A DNA stretch of 64,000 bases from Streptomyces sp. HNM0575. Lineage in GTDB: Bacteria > Actinomycetota > Actinomycetes > Streptomycetales > Streptomycetaceae. A program made the position numbers and the translations under genes. Every line of letters starts with the position of its first letter. The stretch's first letter is position 1. The notes under the pieces were generated by a model, which worked only from the letters and a program-made list of their open reading frames with translations, was not told where the DNA came from and did not search any database. Below, piece by piece: positions 50,800-59,624 of the stretch. The DNA lies in contig NZ_JAASAG010000013.1 in assembly GCF_012726265.1 (NCBI RefSeq), positions 110,598 through 174,597 on the forward strand, given 5' to 3'.

Positions 50800-51729
50800 A
50801 TGGCATCTTCCCCGGGGACCGAACGCATTCCACGGCTGAGCACCGTGATCCTGCCCGTACGCCGCTGGCACGAGGGAGCGCGCGAGCAGTGGCAGCGCGC
50901 CGAAGAGCTGGGCTTCCACGCCGCCTACACCTACGACCACCTCTCCTGGCGGGCCGAGTTCCGCGACCGCACGTGGTTCGGCGCGCTGCCGACCCTCACC
51001 GCCGCGGCGGCGGCCACCTCGCGCCTCCGCCTGGGCACGCTCGTCACCTCGCCCAACTTCCGGCACCCCGTGACGCTCGCCAAGGAGCTGATGTCCCTGG
51101 ACGACGTCAGCGGCGGGCGCCTCACCCTCGGCATCGGCGCCGGGGGCAACGGCTACGACGCCACGGCGCTCGGCCAGGAGCCGTGGACGCCTCGTGAACG
51201 GGCGGACCGGTTCGCCGAGTTCGTGCCGCTGCTGGACCGGCTGCTGCGCGAACCGGTCGTCTCGTACGAGGGCGAGTTCTACTCGGCGAACGAGGTGCGC
51301 GGCATCCCCGGCTGTGTGCAGCGCCCGCGGCTGCCCTTCGCCGTCGCCGCCACGGGCCCGCGCGGCATGCTGCTCGCCGGCCGCTACGGCCAGGCATGGG
51401 TGACCACCGGCGACCCGCGCATCGCCGCGACCGGCACACCGGCCGAGGGTCTTCAGGCCGTACGCGACCAGATCGTGCGGCTCGGCACCGCCTGCGCGCA
51501 GACCGGACGCGACGGTTCGGAGCTGGAGAAGGTCCTGCTCACGGGCTTCGTACCGGGGTCTCCGCTGGCGTCCGTCGACGCCTTCGCCGACTTCGCGGGG
51601 AAGTACGCGGAGGCGGGCGTCACCGAGATCGTGCTGCACTGGCCGATCCCGGACTCGCAGTTCGCCGCCGACGAGAAGACCTTCGAGCGCATCGCGACCG
51701 AGGGGCTCGCCCAGCTGCGGGGACGGTAG
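50800..51729 (+). CDS. LLM class F420-dependent oxidoreductase
   Basis: 309-residue TIM-barrel enzyme of the luciferase-like family, of the subgroup that uses F420. Typical segments are STVILPVRRWHEGAREQWQRAEELGFHAAYTYDHLSW, LRLGTLVTSPNFRHPVTLAKELMSLDDVSGGRLTLGIGAG (read as parts), and AATGPRGMLLAGRYGQAWVTTG. The final EIVLHWPIPDS matches the barrel end. The ATG at 50800 is preferred over an upstream GTG at 50770. The substrate cannot be inferred. Stands alone between htpX (divergent) and the HAD gene. Confidence 0.9.
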   Translation: MASSPGTERIPRLSTVILPVRRWHEGAREQWQRAEELGFHAAYTYDHLSWRAEFRDRTWFGALPTLTAAAAATSRLRLGTLVTSPNFRHPVTLAKELMSLDDVSGGRLTLGIGAGGNGYDATALGQEPWTPRERADRFAEFVPLLDRLLREPVVSYEGEFYSANEVRGIPGCVQRPRLPFAVAATGPRGMLLAGRYGQAWVTTGDPRIAATGTPAEGLQAVRDQIVRLGTACAQTGRDGSELEKVLLTGFVPGSPLASVDAFADFAGKYAEAGVTEIVLHWPIPDSQFAADEKTFERIATEGLAQLRGR

Positions 51730-51742
51730 ACGTGGCGGCCCG

Positions 51743-51802
51743 GTGCGTTGCGGGCCCGTGCGTTGCGGGCCCGTGCGTTGCGAGTCCGTGCGTTGCGGTC
51801 CC
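51743..51802. repeat. 15-bp tandem repeat, four copies
   Basis: GTGCGTTGCGGGCCC twice, then GTGCGTTGCGAGTCC and GTGCGTTGCGGTCCC, starting 13 bp after the LLM gene stop. Non-coding. Confidence 0.85.
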
Positions 51803-51910
51803 GAGGGCCCGTTGGGCGCGGCTTCCCCGGAGCGCGGAGACCGCCTCGCGTGCGCTCATCGGCTGCACCCTCCGCACGGGTGTGCGGGCATATGCGGGAG
51901 GATGGTGTCC

Positions 51911-53074
51911 GTGACTGAGCCGCCCGCATACCGTGCCCCCAGCGCTCCTTCCTCCGACCCCGCCCCCGACCTCGGCGCCGACCTCGCCGCCGGCCTCACC
52001 GGTGGCCCGGCCGCCGGGCGCACGACCGGCCCGGCGCCCGGCCTCGCGACGGGTCCGCCCTCGCCCGCGCCCCGCGCCGTACGCCCGCGCCTGATCGCGA
52101 CCGACCTCGACGGCACCCTGCTGCGCAACGACAAGACCGTCTCCGCGCGTACGGTCGCGGCCCTCGCCGCCGCCGAGGCCTCCGGCTTCGACGTCTTCTT
52201 CGTGACCGGCCGCCCCGCCCGCTGGATGGACGTCGTCAGCGACCACGTGCACGGCCACGGCCTCGCCATCTGCGCCAACGGCGCCGCGGTCGTCGACCTG
52301 CACCGCGGGCGGCGGGTCGTCGACGTACGTCCGCTGGACCGGTACGACGCGCTCGCGGCCGTACGCACGCTGCGGGAGGCCGCGCCCGGGGTCAGCTTCG
52401 CCGTCGAGCGCAGCGGCGGCATCCACTACGACCCCGACTACCCGGCGCTGCACCCCGACCCGGTCGGCGTCGTCGCGCCCGCCGAGAAGCTGCTCGGCTC
52501 CGAGCACGAGGAGCCCGTGCTGAAGCTGCTCGCCTACCACCCGGAGCTGGAGCCGGACGAGTTCCTCGCTCTCGGACGCGAAGTCGCGGGCGCGCACGGG
52601 CAGTTCACGCGGTCCAGCCAGTCGGCGCTGCTGGAGATCAGCGGTTCGGGAGTAAGCAAGGCCAGCACGCTGGCGCGGTGCTGCGCGCGGCGCGGCATCC
52701 GTCCCGAGGAGGTCGTCGCCTTCGGCGACATGCCCAACGACGTGGACATGCTGACCTGGGCGGGCACGTCGTACGCGATGGCCAACGCGCATCCCGACGT
52801 GCTCGCCGCGACGACGCACCGTACGTCCTCCAACGAGGCCGACGGAGTCGCCGAGGTCATCGAGCGGCTGGTGCGTCTGCACGGCGGCGCCCGTACGCGG
52901 AGGCAGCACGCTCAGGGCGCTCACGGCGCCGGTCCTGGTCCCGGTCCCGGTCCCGGTCCCGGTCTCGGTCCGGGTCCCGGTCCGGGTCCCGGTTCGCGTC
53001 CGGGGACCGGCGGCCGTCAGGCTCCGGGTGCCGCGGGCCGCCGCTCGCCGCTTCACGGGCCAGCATCCGGCTGA
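51911..53074 (+). CDS. Cof-type HAD-superfamily phosphatase with Gly-Pro tail
   Basis: 387-residue HAD-IIB phosphatase. The first 60 residues are Ala/Pro/Gly-rich. Core motifs are RLIATDLDGTLLRNDK (I), FFVTGRPARWM (II), Lys in SGVSKASTLARCC (III) and VVAFGDMPNDVDMLTW (IV). The fold ends at VIERLVRLHGG (about 52890). The remaining 60 residues are GPGPGPGPGLGPGPGPGPGS-type repeats that continue into the 3' end of cydDC on the other strand. The GTG at 51911 has GGGAGG 9 nt upstream; the ATG at 51902 abuts that site. Its nearest relative in the window is the HAD protein at 37003. Confidence 0.85.
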   Translation: MTEPPAYRAPSAPSSDPAPDLGADLAAGLTGGPAAGRTTGPAPGLATGPPSPAPRAVRPRLIATDLDGTLLRNDKTVSARTVAALAAAEASGFDVFFVTGRPARWMDVVSDHVHGHGLAICANGAAVVDLHRGRRVVDVRPLDRYDALAAVRTLREAAPGVSFAVERSGGIHYDPDYPALHPDPVGVVAPAEKLLGSEHEEPVLKLLAYHPELEPDEFLALGREVAGAHGQFTRSSQSALLEISGSGVSKASTLARCCARRGIRPEEVVAFGDMPNDVDMLTWAGTSYAMANAHPDVLAATTHRTSSNEADGVAEVIERLVRLHGGARTRRQHAQGAHGAGPGPGPGPGPGLGPGPGPGPGSRPGTGGRQAPGAAGRRSPLHGPASG

Positions 53075-56000
53075 ACGGCCCGCCGGCGGCGGCCAGTTCG
53101 GCGTAGGCACCGCGCTCCACGGTCCGCCCCGCGTCGAGCACGATCACCTCGTCCACCGCCTCCAGGCCCTTCAGCCTGTGTGTGATCAGCACCGTCGTAC
53201 GGCCCTCGGTGGCGGCCAGCAGATCGGCCGTGAGGGCGTCGGCGGTGGGCAGATCGAGATGCTCGGCGGGCTCGTCCAGCACCAGTACGGGGAAGTCCGC
53301 GAGCAACGCCCGTGCCAGCGCGAGCCGTTGACGCTCGCCGCCGGACAGGCGGGCACCGTGCTCCCCGACGAGGGTCTCCAGCCCTTCGGGCAGCGAGTCC
53401 GTCCAGGCGTCCAGGCGGGCCGCGGCGAGGGCGCGGCGCAGATCGCCGTCCGTGGCGTCCTTTCGCGCCAGGAGCAGGTTCTCGCGGAGCGTGCTGTCGA
53501 AGATGTGGGCGTCCTGGGCGCACAGCCCGACGTGGCGGCGCACGGTGTCGGAGTCCAGGTCCGCCGCGCGCACCCCGCCGCCCCCGGCGCCGTTCGGGCC
53601 GCTGTCCCCGCTGCGGTCCGGGCCGCGGTCCGGGCCGCCGCCGAGCGTGTACGTGCCGCTCTCCGCGTCCAGGAAGCGGAGCAGCGTGCGGGCCAGTGTG
53701 GTCTTCCCCGAGCCCGAGGCGCCGACGACGGCGACCCGGCGGGCGGGTGTCAGCGTGAGGTCGAAGTCCGCGAGCGGTGGCGTCGGCCGGCCCGTCCCGA
53801 CTCCCCTTTCCGGCCCGGCCCCTGTTCCCGTACCGGCACCGGCACCGGCACCGAGACCGAGGCCGGAACCGGCACCCGCCCCCGCCCCGGCAGAACGCAC
53901 CGGCTCCGGATAGCGCACCGAGACGCCCCGCAGACGGAGCGGGAACGGCGAGGCGGGCCCGCGCACGGGACGCGCGGGCTCCCGTACGGGCTCGGGCGCC
54001 TCCAGCACCTCCCGTACCCGCTCGGCCGAGCGCCGTGCCCGCTGCCGGAACTGAACGGCCTGCGGCATGCCGCCGACCGCCTCGAACGCGGTGAGCGGCA
54101 CCAGCACGACCGCCGCGAGCCACACCCCGTCGAGCCGCCCGGCATGCACGGCCGCGGTACCGGCCCAGGCCGCCGCGGTGACCGTGAGCCCGCACGCGAG
54201 AGCCGTCAGCCCCGATCCGGCGGCGGTGGCGGCGGAGGAGCGGGCGGCGAGCCGCGTGAGCGTGCGGTCCGCCGCGCGGGCCGACGCCTTGCGCTCGGGC
54301 AGGGCGCCCGCGACCGTCAACTCGTCCGCGCCGGTGAGCAGATCGACCACCCGGGTCGTCAACAGGGCACGGGACGGCGCGAGTCGGCGTTCCGTACGGC
54401 GTGAGAGAAACCCGGTGACCAGCGGCACTGCCACGCCCGCGAACAGCAGCCCGGCGGCGAGCACCGCACCGGCGGAGGGCAGCAGCGCCGCGGTGAAGGC
54501 GACGGCGGCGGCAGCGGTGACGGCCGCGACGACGGCGGGCAGCAGCCAGCGCAGGTAGCGGTCCTGGAGGGCGTCCACGTCGGCGACGAGCCGGGTGAGC
54601 AGGTCGCCGCTGTGCGTACGGCGGAGGGCGGCGGGAGCGAGCCGCTCCAGCCGCCGGTAGACCCGTACGCGTACGTCGGCGAGCAGGCGGAGCACCGCGT
54701 CGTGGGAGACAAGGCGCTCGGCGTAGCGGAAGACGGCACGGCCGATGCCGAAGGTGCGGGTCGCGGTGACGGCGACCATCAGATAGAGGACCGGCGGCTG
54801 CTGGGAGGCGCGGGAGATCAGCCACCCCGAGGTGGCCATGAGCCCGACGGCGGAGAGCAGGGCGAGCGAGCCGAGCACGGCCGCCGCCGTCAGCCGCCGG
54901 ACACCGCGATCGCGAACGGCCCCGCGCACCCCGGACGGATCGAAGGCCCCAGACGAATCCGAGACCCCGGACGGCGGGCCTGGGCTCGGCTCAGCACCTT
55001 CCGCCCCCGGCCCATGCGCACGCTCGGCGCCACCCTCCCGTACCGTCTCCGCCGCCGCCCGTCCCCCGACTCGCTCGACCCCCGCACCGCACACGGGACT
55101 TGAGCAGACCGGACCCGAATCCACCGGACCCGAATCCACCGGACCCGAGGCTCCGGCGCCCGGCGGCGCCGGCAGTTCGACGACCCGGTCCACCGCCGCC
55201 AGCAGCCCCGGCCGGTGGGTCACGAGGAGAACCGTGCGGTCCCGCGAGAGACGGTGGCGGCGCAGCGTGCCCGCGACCGACGCCTCCGTCTCGCCGTCGA
55301 GCGCCGCCGTCGGCTCGTCGAGGAGCAGCAGCGGCCGTTCCGTGAGGAACGCCCTCGCGAGGGCCACCCTCCGGCGCTGCCCCGCCGAGATCCCCTCGCC
55401 CCCCTCGCCGAGCACGGTCGCCGGGTCGAGGTCCGCTCCCGCGTCGGCCAGCGCGGCGGCGACCTCGGCGCCGCCGGCTCCGGGGCGCGCCAGTCGTACG
55501 TTGTCGGCGACGGTGCCCGCGAAGAGATGCGGATGCTGGGGCACCCAGGCGATCTGCGCGTGCCAGCTGGCGAGTTCGACGTCCCGCAGATCGGTCCCGT
55601 CGACCCGTACGGCACCCGAGGCGGGCCGTGCGAAGCCGAGCATGGCGTGCAGCAGCGTGGACTTGCCCGCCCCGGAGGGCCCGGTCAGCGCGACCGTCTC
55701 GCCGGGCCGCAGCGTCAGTCCGGTCGCCGGCAGGGAGTCGTGTGCGCGGCCCTCGTGCCGCACGCGGAGCCCGTCGACGGTGACGGTGGCGGTCCGCAGA
55801 TCGGGTGCCGGGACGCCGCCCGCGGGAGGCGCCGGTTCGGCGAGTACGGCGAAGACCTCGGCGGCGGCGGACAGCCCCTCGGCGGCGGCGTGGTAGTGGG
55901 TGCCGACCTGGCGCAGCGGCAGATACGCCTCCGGGGCGAGCACGAGGACCAACAGCCCGGTGTAGAGGTCGAGTTCGCCGTGCACCAGCCGCATGCCGAT

Positions 56001-56777
56001 GCCGACCGCCACGAGCGCCACGGAGACGGTGGCGACCAACTCCAGCACCAGGGACGACAGGAAGGCGACGCGCAGGGTGCGCAGCGTCGCGCGGCGGTAG
56101 TCGCCCGTGATGGCCCGGATGCTGCGGGCCTGCGCCTTGGCGCGCCCGAAGACCTTGAGCGTCGGCAGCCCGGCGACGACGTCGAGAAAGTGCCCGGACA
56201 GCCGGGTCAGCAGGCGCCACTGCCGGTCCATGTGGGTCTGTGTGGCCCAGCCGACGAGCGCCATGAAGAGCGGAACCAGGGGAAGCGTCACGGCGATGAC
56301 GGCCGCCGAGACCCAGTCGGCGGTGACGATGCGCACCAGTACGGCCGCGGGTACGGCCACCGCCAGGGCGAGTTGGGGCAGATAGCGGGCGAAGTAGCCG
56401 TCGAGGGCGTCGATTCCGCGGGTGGCGAGCGCGGCCAGCTCACCGGTGGGCCGCCCCCGCAGCCACGCCGGGCCGAGGGCGAGGGCGTGGTCCGTCAGCC
56501 GCGTACGCAGCTCCGACTTGACCGCCGCGCTGGAGCGGTGCGCCGCGAGCTCGGTGAGCCAGGAGACCAGGGCACGGCCGCACGCGATCGCCGCGAGCAG
56601 CAGCAACTCGCCGCCCACACCGCCGTCTTGCCGGAAGGCCCGTACGACGACGTCCGCGATCAGCACGGCCTGCCCGATGACCAGCAGCGCCGACAACAGC
56701 CCCAGCAGCACCGACGCGGCGAGGAAGACGCGGGTGGTGCGGGCGTACGTCAGCAGCCGCGGGTCGACGGGCCTCAT
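52857..56777 (-). CDS. cydDC: CydDC fusion: ABC exporter for cytochrome bd assembly
   Basis: 1306-residue fused heterodimeric ABC transporter that exports cysteine/glutathione-type thiols, or heme-related cargo, needed to assemble cytochrome bd. The CydD half spans residues about 1-540, with six helices then GPSGAGKSTLLHAMLGFARP (Walker A), ISAGQRRRVALARAF and LLLLDEPTAALDGE. The CydC half starts near 630, with helices then GASGSGKTTLARTLLRFLD, LSGGERQRLALARALL and VLVLDEPAEHLD. The linker contains a PVDSGPVDSGPV repeat. After FSRMLAREAAS the C-terminus is an Arg/Asp repeat (DRDPDRDPDRDRDRDRDRD) antisense to the HAD tail. The ATG at 56777 overlaps the cydB stop by 1 nt. Separate cydD and cydC genes are the enterobacterial norm. 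Confidence 0.93.
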   Translation of the reverse strand: MRPVDPRLLTYARTTRVFLAASVLLGLLSALLVIGQAVLIADVVVRAFRQDGGVGGELLLLAAIACGRALVSWLTELAAHRSSAAVKSELRTRLTDHALALGPAWLRGRPTGELAALATRGIDALDGYFARYLPQLALAVAVPAAVLVRIVTADWVSAAVIAVTLPLVPLFMALVGWATQTHMDRQWRLLTRLSGHFLDVVAGLPTLKVFGRAKAQARSIRAITGDYRRATLRTLRVAFLSSLVLELVATVSVALVAVGIGMRLVHGELDLYTGLLVLVLAPEAYLPLRQVGTHYHAAAEGLSAAAEVFAVLAEPAPPAGGVPAPDLRTATVTVDGLRVRHEGRAHDSLPATGLTLRPGETVALTGPSGAGKSTLLHAMLGFARPASGAVRVDGTDLRDVELASWHAQIAWVPQHPHLFAGTVADNVRLARPGAGGAEVAAALADAGADLDPATVLGEGGEGISAGQRRRVALARAFLTERPLLLLDEPTAALDGETEASVAGTLRRHRLSRDRTVLLVTHRPGLLAAVDRVVELPAPPGAGASGPVDSGPVDSGPVCSSPVCGAGVERVGGRAAAETVREGGAERAHGPGAEGAEPSPGPPSGVSDSSGAFDPSGVRGAVRDRGVRRLTAAAVLGSLALLSAVGLMATSGWLISRASQQPPVLYLMVAVTATRTFGIGRAVFRYAERLVSHDAVLRLLADVRVRVYRRLERLAPAALRRTHSGDLLTRLVADVDALQDRYLRWLLPAVVAAVTAAAAVAFTAALLPSAGAVLAAGLLFAGVAVPLVTGFLSRRTERRLAPSRALLTTRVVDLLTGADELTVAGALPERKASARAADRTLTRLAARSSAATAAGSGLTALACGLTVTAAAWAGTAAVHAGRLDGVWLAAVVLVPLTAFEAVGGMPQAVQFRQRARRSAERVREVLEAPEPVREPARPVRGPASPFPLRLRGVSVRYPEPVRSAGAGAGAGSGLGLGAGAGAGTGTGAGPERGVGTGRPTPPLADFDLTLTPARRVAVVGASGSGKTTLARTLLRFLDAESGTYTLGGGPDRGPDRSGDSGPNGAGGGGVRAADLDSDTVRRHVGLCAQDAHIFDSTLRENLLLARKDATDGDLRRALAAARLDAWTDSLPEGLETLVGEHGARLSGGERQRLALARALLADFPVLVLDEPAEHLDLPTADALTADLLAATEGRTTVLITHRLKGLEAVDEVIVLDAGRTVERGAYAELAAAGGPFSRMLAREAASGGPRHPEPDGRRSPDANRDPDRDPDRDRDRDRDRDQDRRRERPERAASAYGRRRADAPAAR
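52931..52996. repeat. GGTCCC hexamer repeat coding on both strands
   Basis: About eleven copies of GGTCCC/GGTCCGG-type hexamers. Plus strand: Gly-Pro dipeptides at the end of the HAD protein. Minus strand: Arg-Asp dipeptides at the end of CydDC. The two stop codons are 218 bp apart with the repeat between them. Confidence 0.85.
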
Positions 56778-57778
56778 CAGTGGTCCCCGGCGATGTGCTG
56801 CGTACCGATGCGCTTGCGGAACACCCAGTACGTCCAGCCCTGGTAGAGCAGCACGACGGGCGTGGCGAGCGCCGCGCACCAGGTCATGATCTTCAGGGTG
56901 TACGGGGTGGACGCGGCGTTCCCGGCGGTCAGACTCCAGCGCGGGTCGAGCGAGGAGGGCATTACGTCGGGGAAGAGCGCGAGGAAGAGCGCGGCGACCA
57001 CGGCCGCGACGGTCACGCCGGACAGCGCGAACGCCCGGCCCTCACGGGCGACGGCGTTGCACGCGACGGCGCCGAGCAGCGCGAGGACGGCGCCGGCCGC
57101 GGCCGCGAGGCTCCTGCCGTCGCCGGAGTGCAGCTGCGTCCAGGCGAGGAAGCCCACGGCGGCGACGGCGGTGCCCGTCCCGAGGTATCCGGCCAGCCGG
57201 CGCGCCCGCGGCCGGATGTCCCCGCTCGTCTTCAGCGCCGTGAACACGGCGCCGTGGAAGGTGAAGAGGCCGAGCGTGACCAGCCCGCCGAGCAGCGCGT
57301 ACGGGCCGAACAGGTCGGCGAGGCCCCCCGCGTAGTTCTTGTCACCGTCGATCGGGACCCCGCGCACGACGTTCGCGAAGACCACGCCCCACAGGAACGC
57401 GGGCAGCAGCGACGTGACGAACAGCGCCTTCTCCCAGCGGTCCTGCCAGCGGGTCTCCGAGCGCTTCGCCCGGTACTCGAACGCGACGCCGCGGACGATG
57501 AGGCACACGAGGATCACCAGCAGCGGCAGGTAGAAGCCGGAGAAGAGCGTCGCGTACCAGTCGGGGAAGGCGGCGAAGGTGGAACCGGCGGCCGTCAGCA
57601 GCCACACCTCGTTGCCGTCCCAGACGGGCCCGATGGTGTTGATCAGTACGCGCCGTTCGCCGCGGTCGCGTGCGAGGAGCCGGGTGAGGACGCCGACGCC
57701 GAAGTCGAAGCCCTCCAGGAAGAAGTAGCCGGTCCACAGCACGGCGATCACCGCGAACCAGATGTCGTGAAGCTGCAT
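56777..57778 (-). CDS. cydB: Cytochrome bd oxidase subunit II
   Basis: 333-residue membrane subunit with about eight or nine helices. It starts MQLHDIWFAVIAVLWTGYFFLEGFDFGVGVL, the conserved first helix with the Trp and FD motif. ERRVLINTIGPVWDGNEVWLL is the signature loop and FRKRIGTQHIAGDH closes the chain. Forms the quinol oxidase with CydA, which reduces oxygen at high affinity without pumping protons. 70 bp after cydA; the stop overlaps the cydDC start. Confidence 0.95.
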   Translation of the reverse strand: MQLHDIWFAVIAVLWTGYFFLEGFDFGVGVLTRLLARDRGERRVLINTIGPVWDGNEVWLLTAAGSTFAAFPDWYATLFSGFYLPLLVILVCLIVRGVAFEYRAKRSETRWQDRWEKALFVTSLLPAFLWGVVFANVVRGVPIDGDKNYAGGLADLFGPYALLGGLVTLGLFTFHGAVFTALKTSGDIRPRARRLAGYLGTGTAVAAVGFLAWTQLHSGDGRSLAAAAGAVLALLGAVACNAVAREGRAFALSGVTVAAVVAALFLALFPDVMPSSLDPRWSLTAGNAASTPYTLKIMTWCAALATPVVLLYQGWTYWVFRKRIGTQHIAGDH

Positions 57779-57848
57779 CGCGTGCTCCTCAGCGGGGGCG
57801 GTGGGATTCGGTGGACTTAAGGGGGGGGCCGGGCGGACGTGGAGGGGG

Positions 57849-59384
57849 TCAGTAGGAGAACGCCATGGGCCGGTCGGGGTCGTCGCGGTCGTGCCCGCCG
57901 ATCCGCGTGGGCGGATCGAGGTCGGCGTCGGTCAGCTCGGGCGGCCCGGCCTTCACGTACTTCGCCAGCAGCTTGATCTCGATGGCGGCGAGCACCGCGT
58001 ACAGCGCGATGAAGACGCTCATGGACGTGACGACCTCGCCCTGGGCGACGCTGGGGGAGACGCCCGCCGAGGTCGGCAGCACGCCGTAGACGACCCACGG
58101 CTGGCGGCCGGTCTCCGTGAAGATCCAGCCCCAGGAGTTGGCGATCAGCGGGAACGCCATGGTCAGCAGCGACAGCCGCCAGTACCAGCCGCTGAGCGCC
58201 GGGCCCAGCTCCCGGTCGCGGGTGAGCGCGAGACGCGGCACCTCGTCACCGGCCGTACGGAGCCGGGGGGAGATCCACAGCCTGCGCCGGGTGAGATACA
58301 GCCCGGCGGCCCCGAGGGCGAAGGACGACATCCCGAAGCCGATCATCCAGCGGAACGACCAGTAGGCGACGGGGATGTTGGGCCGGTAGTCGGCGATGTC
58401 GAGCTTGCCGCCGTACTTGGCGCGCAGCGCGGACTCGGTGTCCTTGATGCCGGGCACCGCGTCGGAGAAGTTGTCGTGCGCGAGGAAGGAGAGCAGCCCG
58501 GGGATCTCCACGGCGACCTTGTTGTGTCCGGTCTTCGGCGGCCCCACGTCCCCGTAGGCGAAGAGCGAGAACGGCGCGGGCGCCTTGGTCTCCCACAGCG
58601 CCTCGGCCGCGGCCATCTTCATCGGCTGCTGGTCGTACATGATCTTCCCGAGCCGGTCGCCGCTGACGGCGGTGAGCACCCCGGCGATCACCATCGTCAC
58701 CAGCCCCAGCCGCAGCGAGGCGCGCATCACGGGCACGTGCCGGCCCCGCATCAGGTGGTACGCGGCGATGCCGACCACGAACGCCCCGCCGGTCAGGAAC
58801 GCGGCCACGAGCGTGTGCGCGAACTGCGCCAGTGCGGTGTTCTGCGTCAACACCCTTACGAAGTCGGTGAGTTCGGCCCGCCCGCTGCCGTGGTTCATGC
58901 GATAGCCGACGGGGTGCTGCATCCAGGAGTTCGCCGCCAGGATGAAGTACGCGGAGAGCACCGTGCCGATCGCCACCATCCACATGCACCCGGCGTGGAT
59001 CCGCTTGGGCAGCTTGTCCCAGCCGAAGATCCACAGGCCGATGAAGGTGGACTCGAAGAAGAAGGCGATCAGCGCCTCGAAGGCGAGGGGCGCGCCGAAG
59101 ACGTCACCGACGAAGCGCGAGTAGTCCGACCAGTTCATGCCGAACTGGAACTCCTGGAGGATCCCGGTCACCACGCCCATGGCGATGTTGATCAGGAAGA
59201 GCTTGCCCCAGAACTTCGCCGCCCTGAGGTACTTCTCCTTCCCGGTACGCACCCACGCGGTCTCCAGACCGGCGACGAGCGACGACAACGCGATCGTCAG
59301 GGGCACGAACAGGAAGTGGTAGACGGTCGTGACGCCGAACTGCCAGCGCGCCAGGGTCTCCGGCGCCAGAGCTGTCATCTCCAC
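57849..59384 (-). CDS. cydA: Cytochrome bd oxidase subunit I
   Basis: 511-residue heme subunit. The first helix LARWQFGVTTVYHFLFVPLT contains the heme b595 His. FAHTLVAAFLTGGAFVVGI has the His, and YWSFRWMIGFGMS the Met, that ligate heme b558. GMNWSDYSRFVGDVFGAPLAFEALIAFFFEST is the conserved helix pair (read in parts). The short quinol loop is the actinobacterial form. The GTG at 59384 is chosen because AAGGAG lies 7 nt upstream and homologs begin a few residues before LALAPETLARW; ATG at 59378 is the alternative. First gene of cydA-cydB-cydDC, with a Rex-type operator 94 bp upstream. Confidence 0.96.
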   Translation of the reverse strand: MEMTALAPETLARWQFGVTTVYHFLFVPLTIALSSLVAGLETAWVRTGKEKYLRAAKFWGKLFLINIAMGVVTGILQEFQFGMNWSDYSRFVGDVFGAPLAFEALIAFFFESTFIGLWIFGWDKLPKRIHAGCMWMVAIGTVLSAYFILAANSWMQHPVGYRMNHGSGRAELTDFVRVLTQNTALAQFAHTLVAAFLTGGAFVVGIAAYHLMRGRHVPVMRASLRLGLVTMVIAGVLTAVSGDRLGKIMYDQQPMKMAAAEALWETKAPAPFSLFAYGDVGPPKTGHNKVAVEIPGLLSFLAHDNFSDAVPGIKDTESALRAKYGGKLDIADYRPNIPVAYWSFRWMIGFGMSSFALGAAGLYLTRRRLWISPRLRTAGDEVPRLALTRDRELGPALSGWYWRLSLLTMAFPLIANSWGWIFTETGRQPWVVYGVLPTSAGVSPSVAQGEVVTSMSVFIALYAVLAAIEIKLLAKYVKAGPPELTDADLDPPTRIGGHDRDDPDRPMAFSY

Positions 59385-59477
59385 CGGCTCTCTCCTTCGC
59401 CTCGCGGCTGCGGCCGGCGCCCGAAGCGGAGGTTCGCCCGCGTTCGGGCCGTAATGCCCCCGGCCACAAGTGGTGCT

Positions 59478-59493
59478 CGTGAATGAGTTCACA
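59478..59493. promoter_or_regulatory. Rex operator upstream of cydA
   Basis: CGTGAATGAGTTCACA matches the Rex operator pattern TGTGAA-N4-TTCACA at 15 of 16 positions counting the free centre. On the minus strand it follows a possible -10 hexamer (TAGTAT, about 59507-59512), so bound Rex would block cyd transcription while NADH/NAD is low. In S. coelicolor, Rex controls cydABCD in this way. A further TTCACAA half site overlaps (59489-59500). Confidence 0.8.
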
Positions 59494-59544
59494 TTCACAA
59501 GTAATACTACGGCCGGGCCTTTCGGACATGAGCCCGGGGGTCCC

Positions 59545-59587
59545 CAAGAAAAAGGAGCGGCCACCGCGGTCGGTGCGGTGGCCGCTC
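59545..59587 (-). terminator. Intrinsic terminator of the aminotransferase gene
   Basis: 13-bp perfect stem (GAGCGGCCACCGC / GCGGTGGCCGCTC) with a 7-nt loop, followed on the minus strand by CTTTTTCTT. A second GC hairpin (GCGGGCCCCGACGGGGCCCGC, around 59598-59620) lies between it and the stop codon. Classic rho-independent form. Confidence 0.85.
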
Positions 59588-59624
59588 GACGGCGCTCAGC
59601 GGGCCCCGTCGGGGCCCGCCGTTG

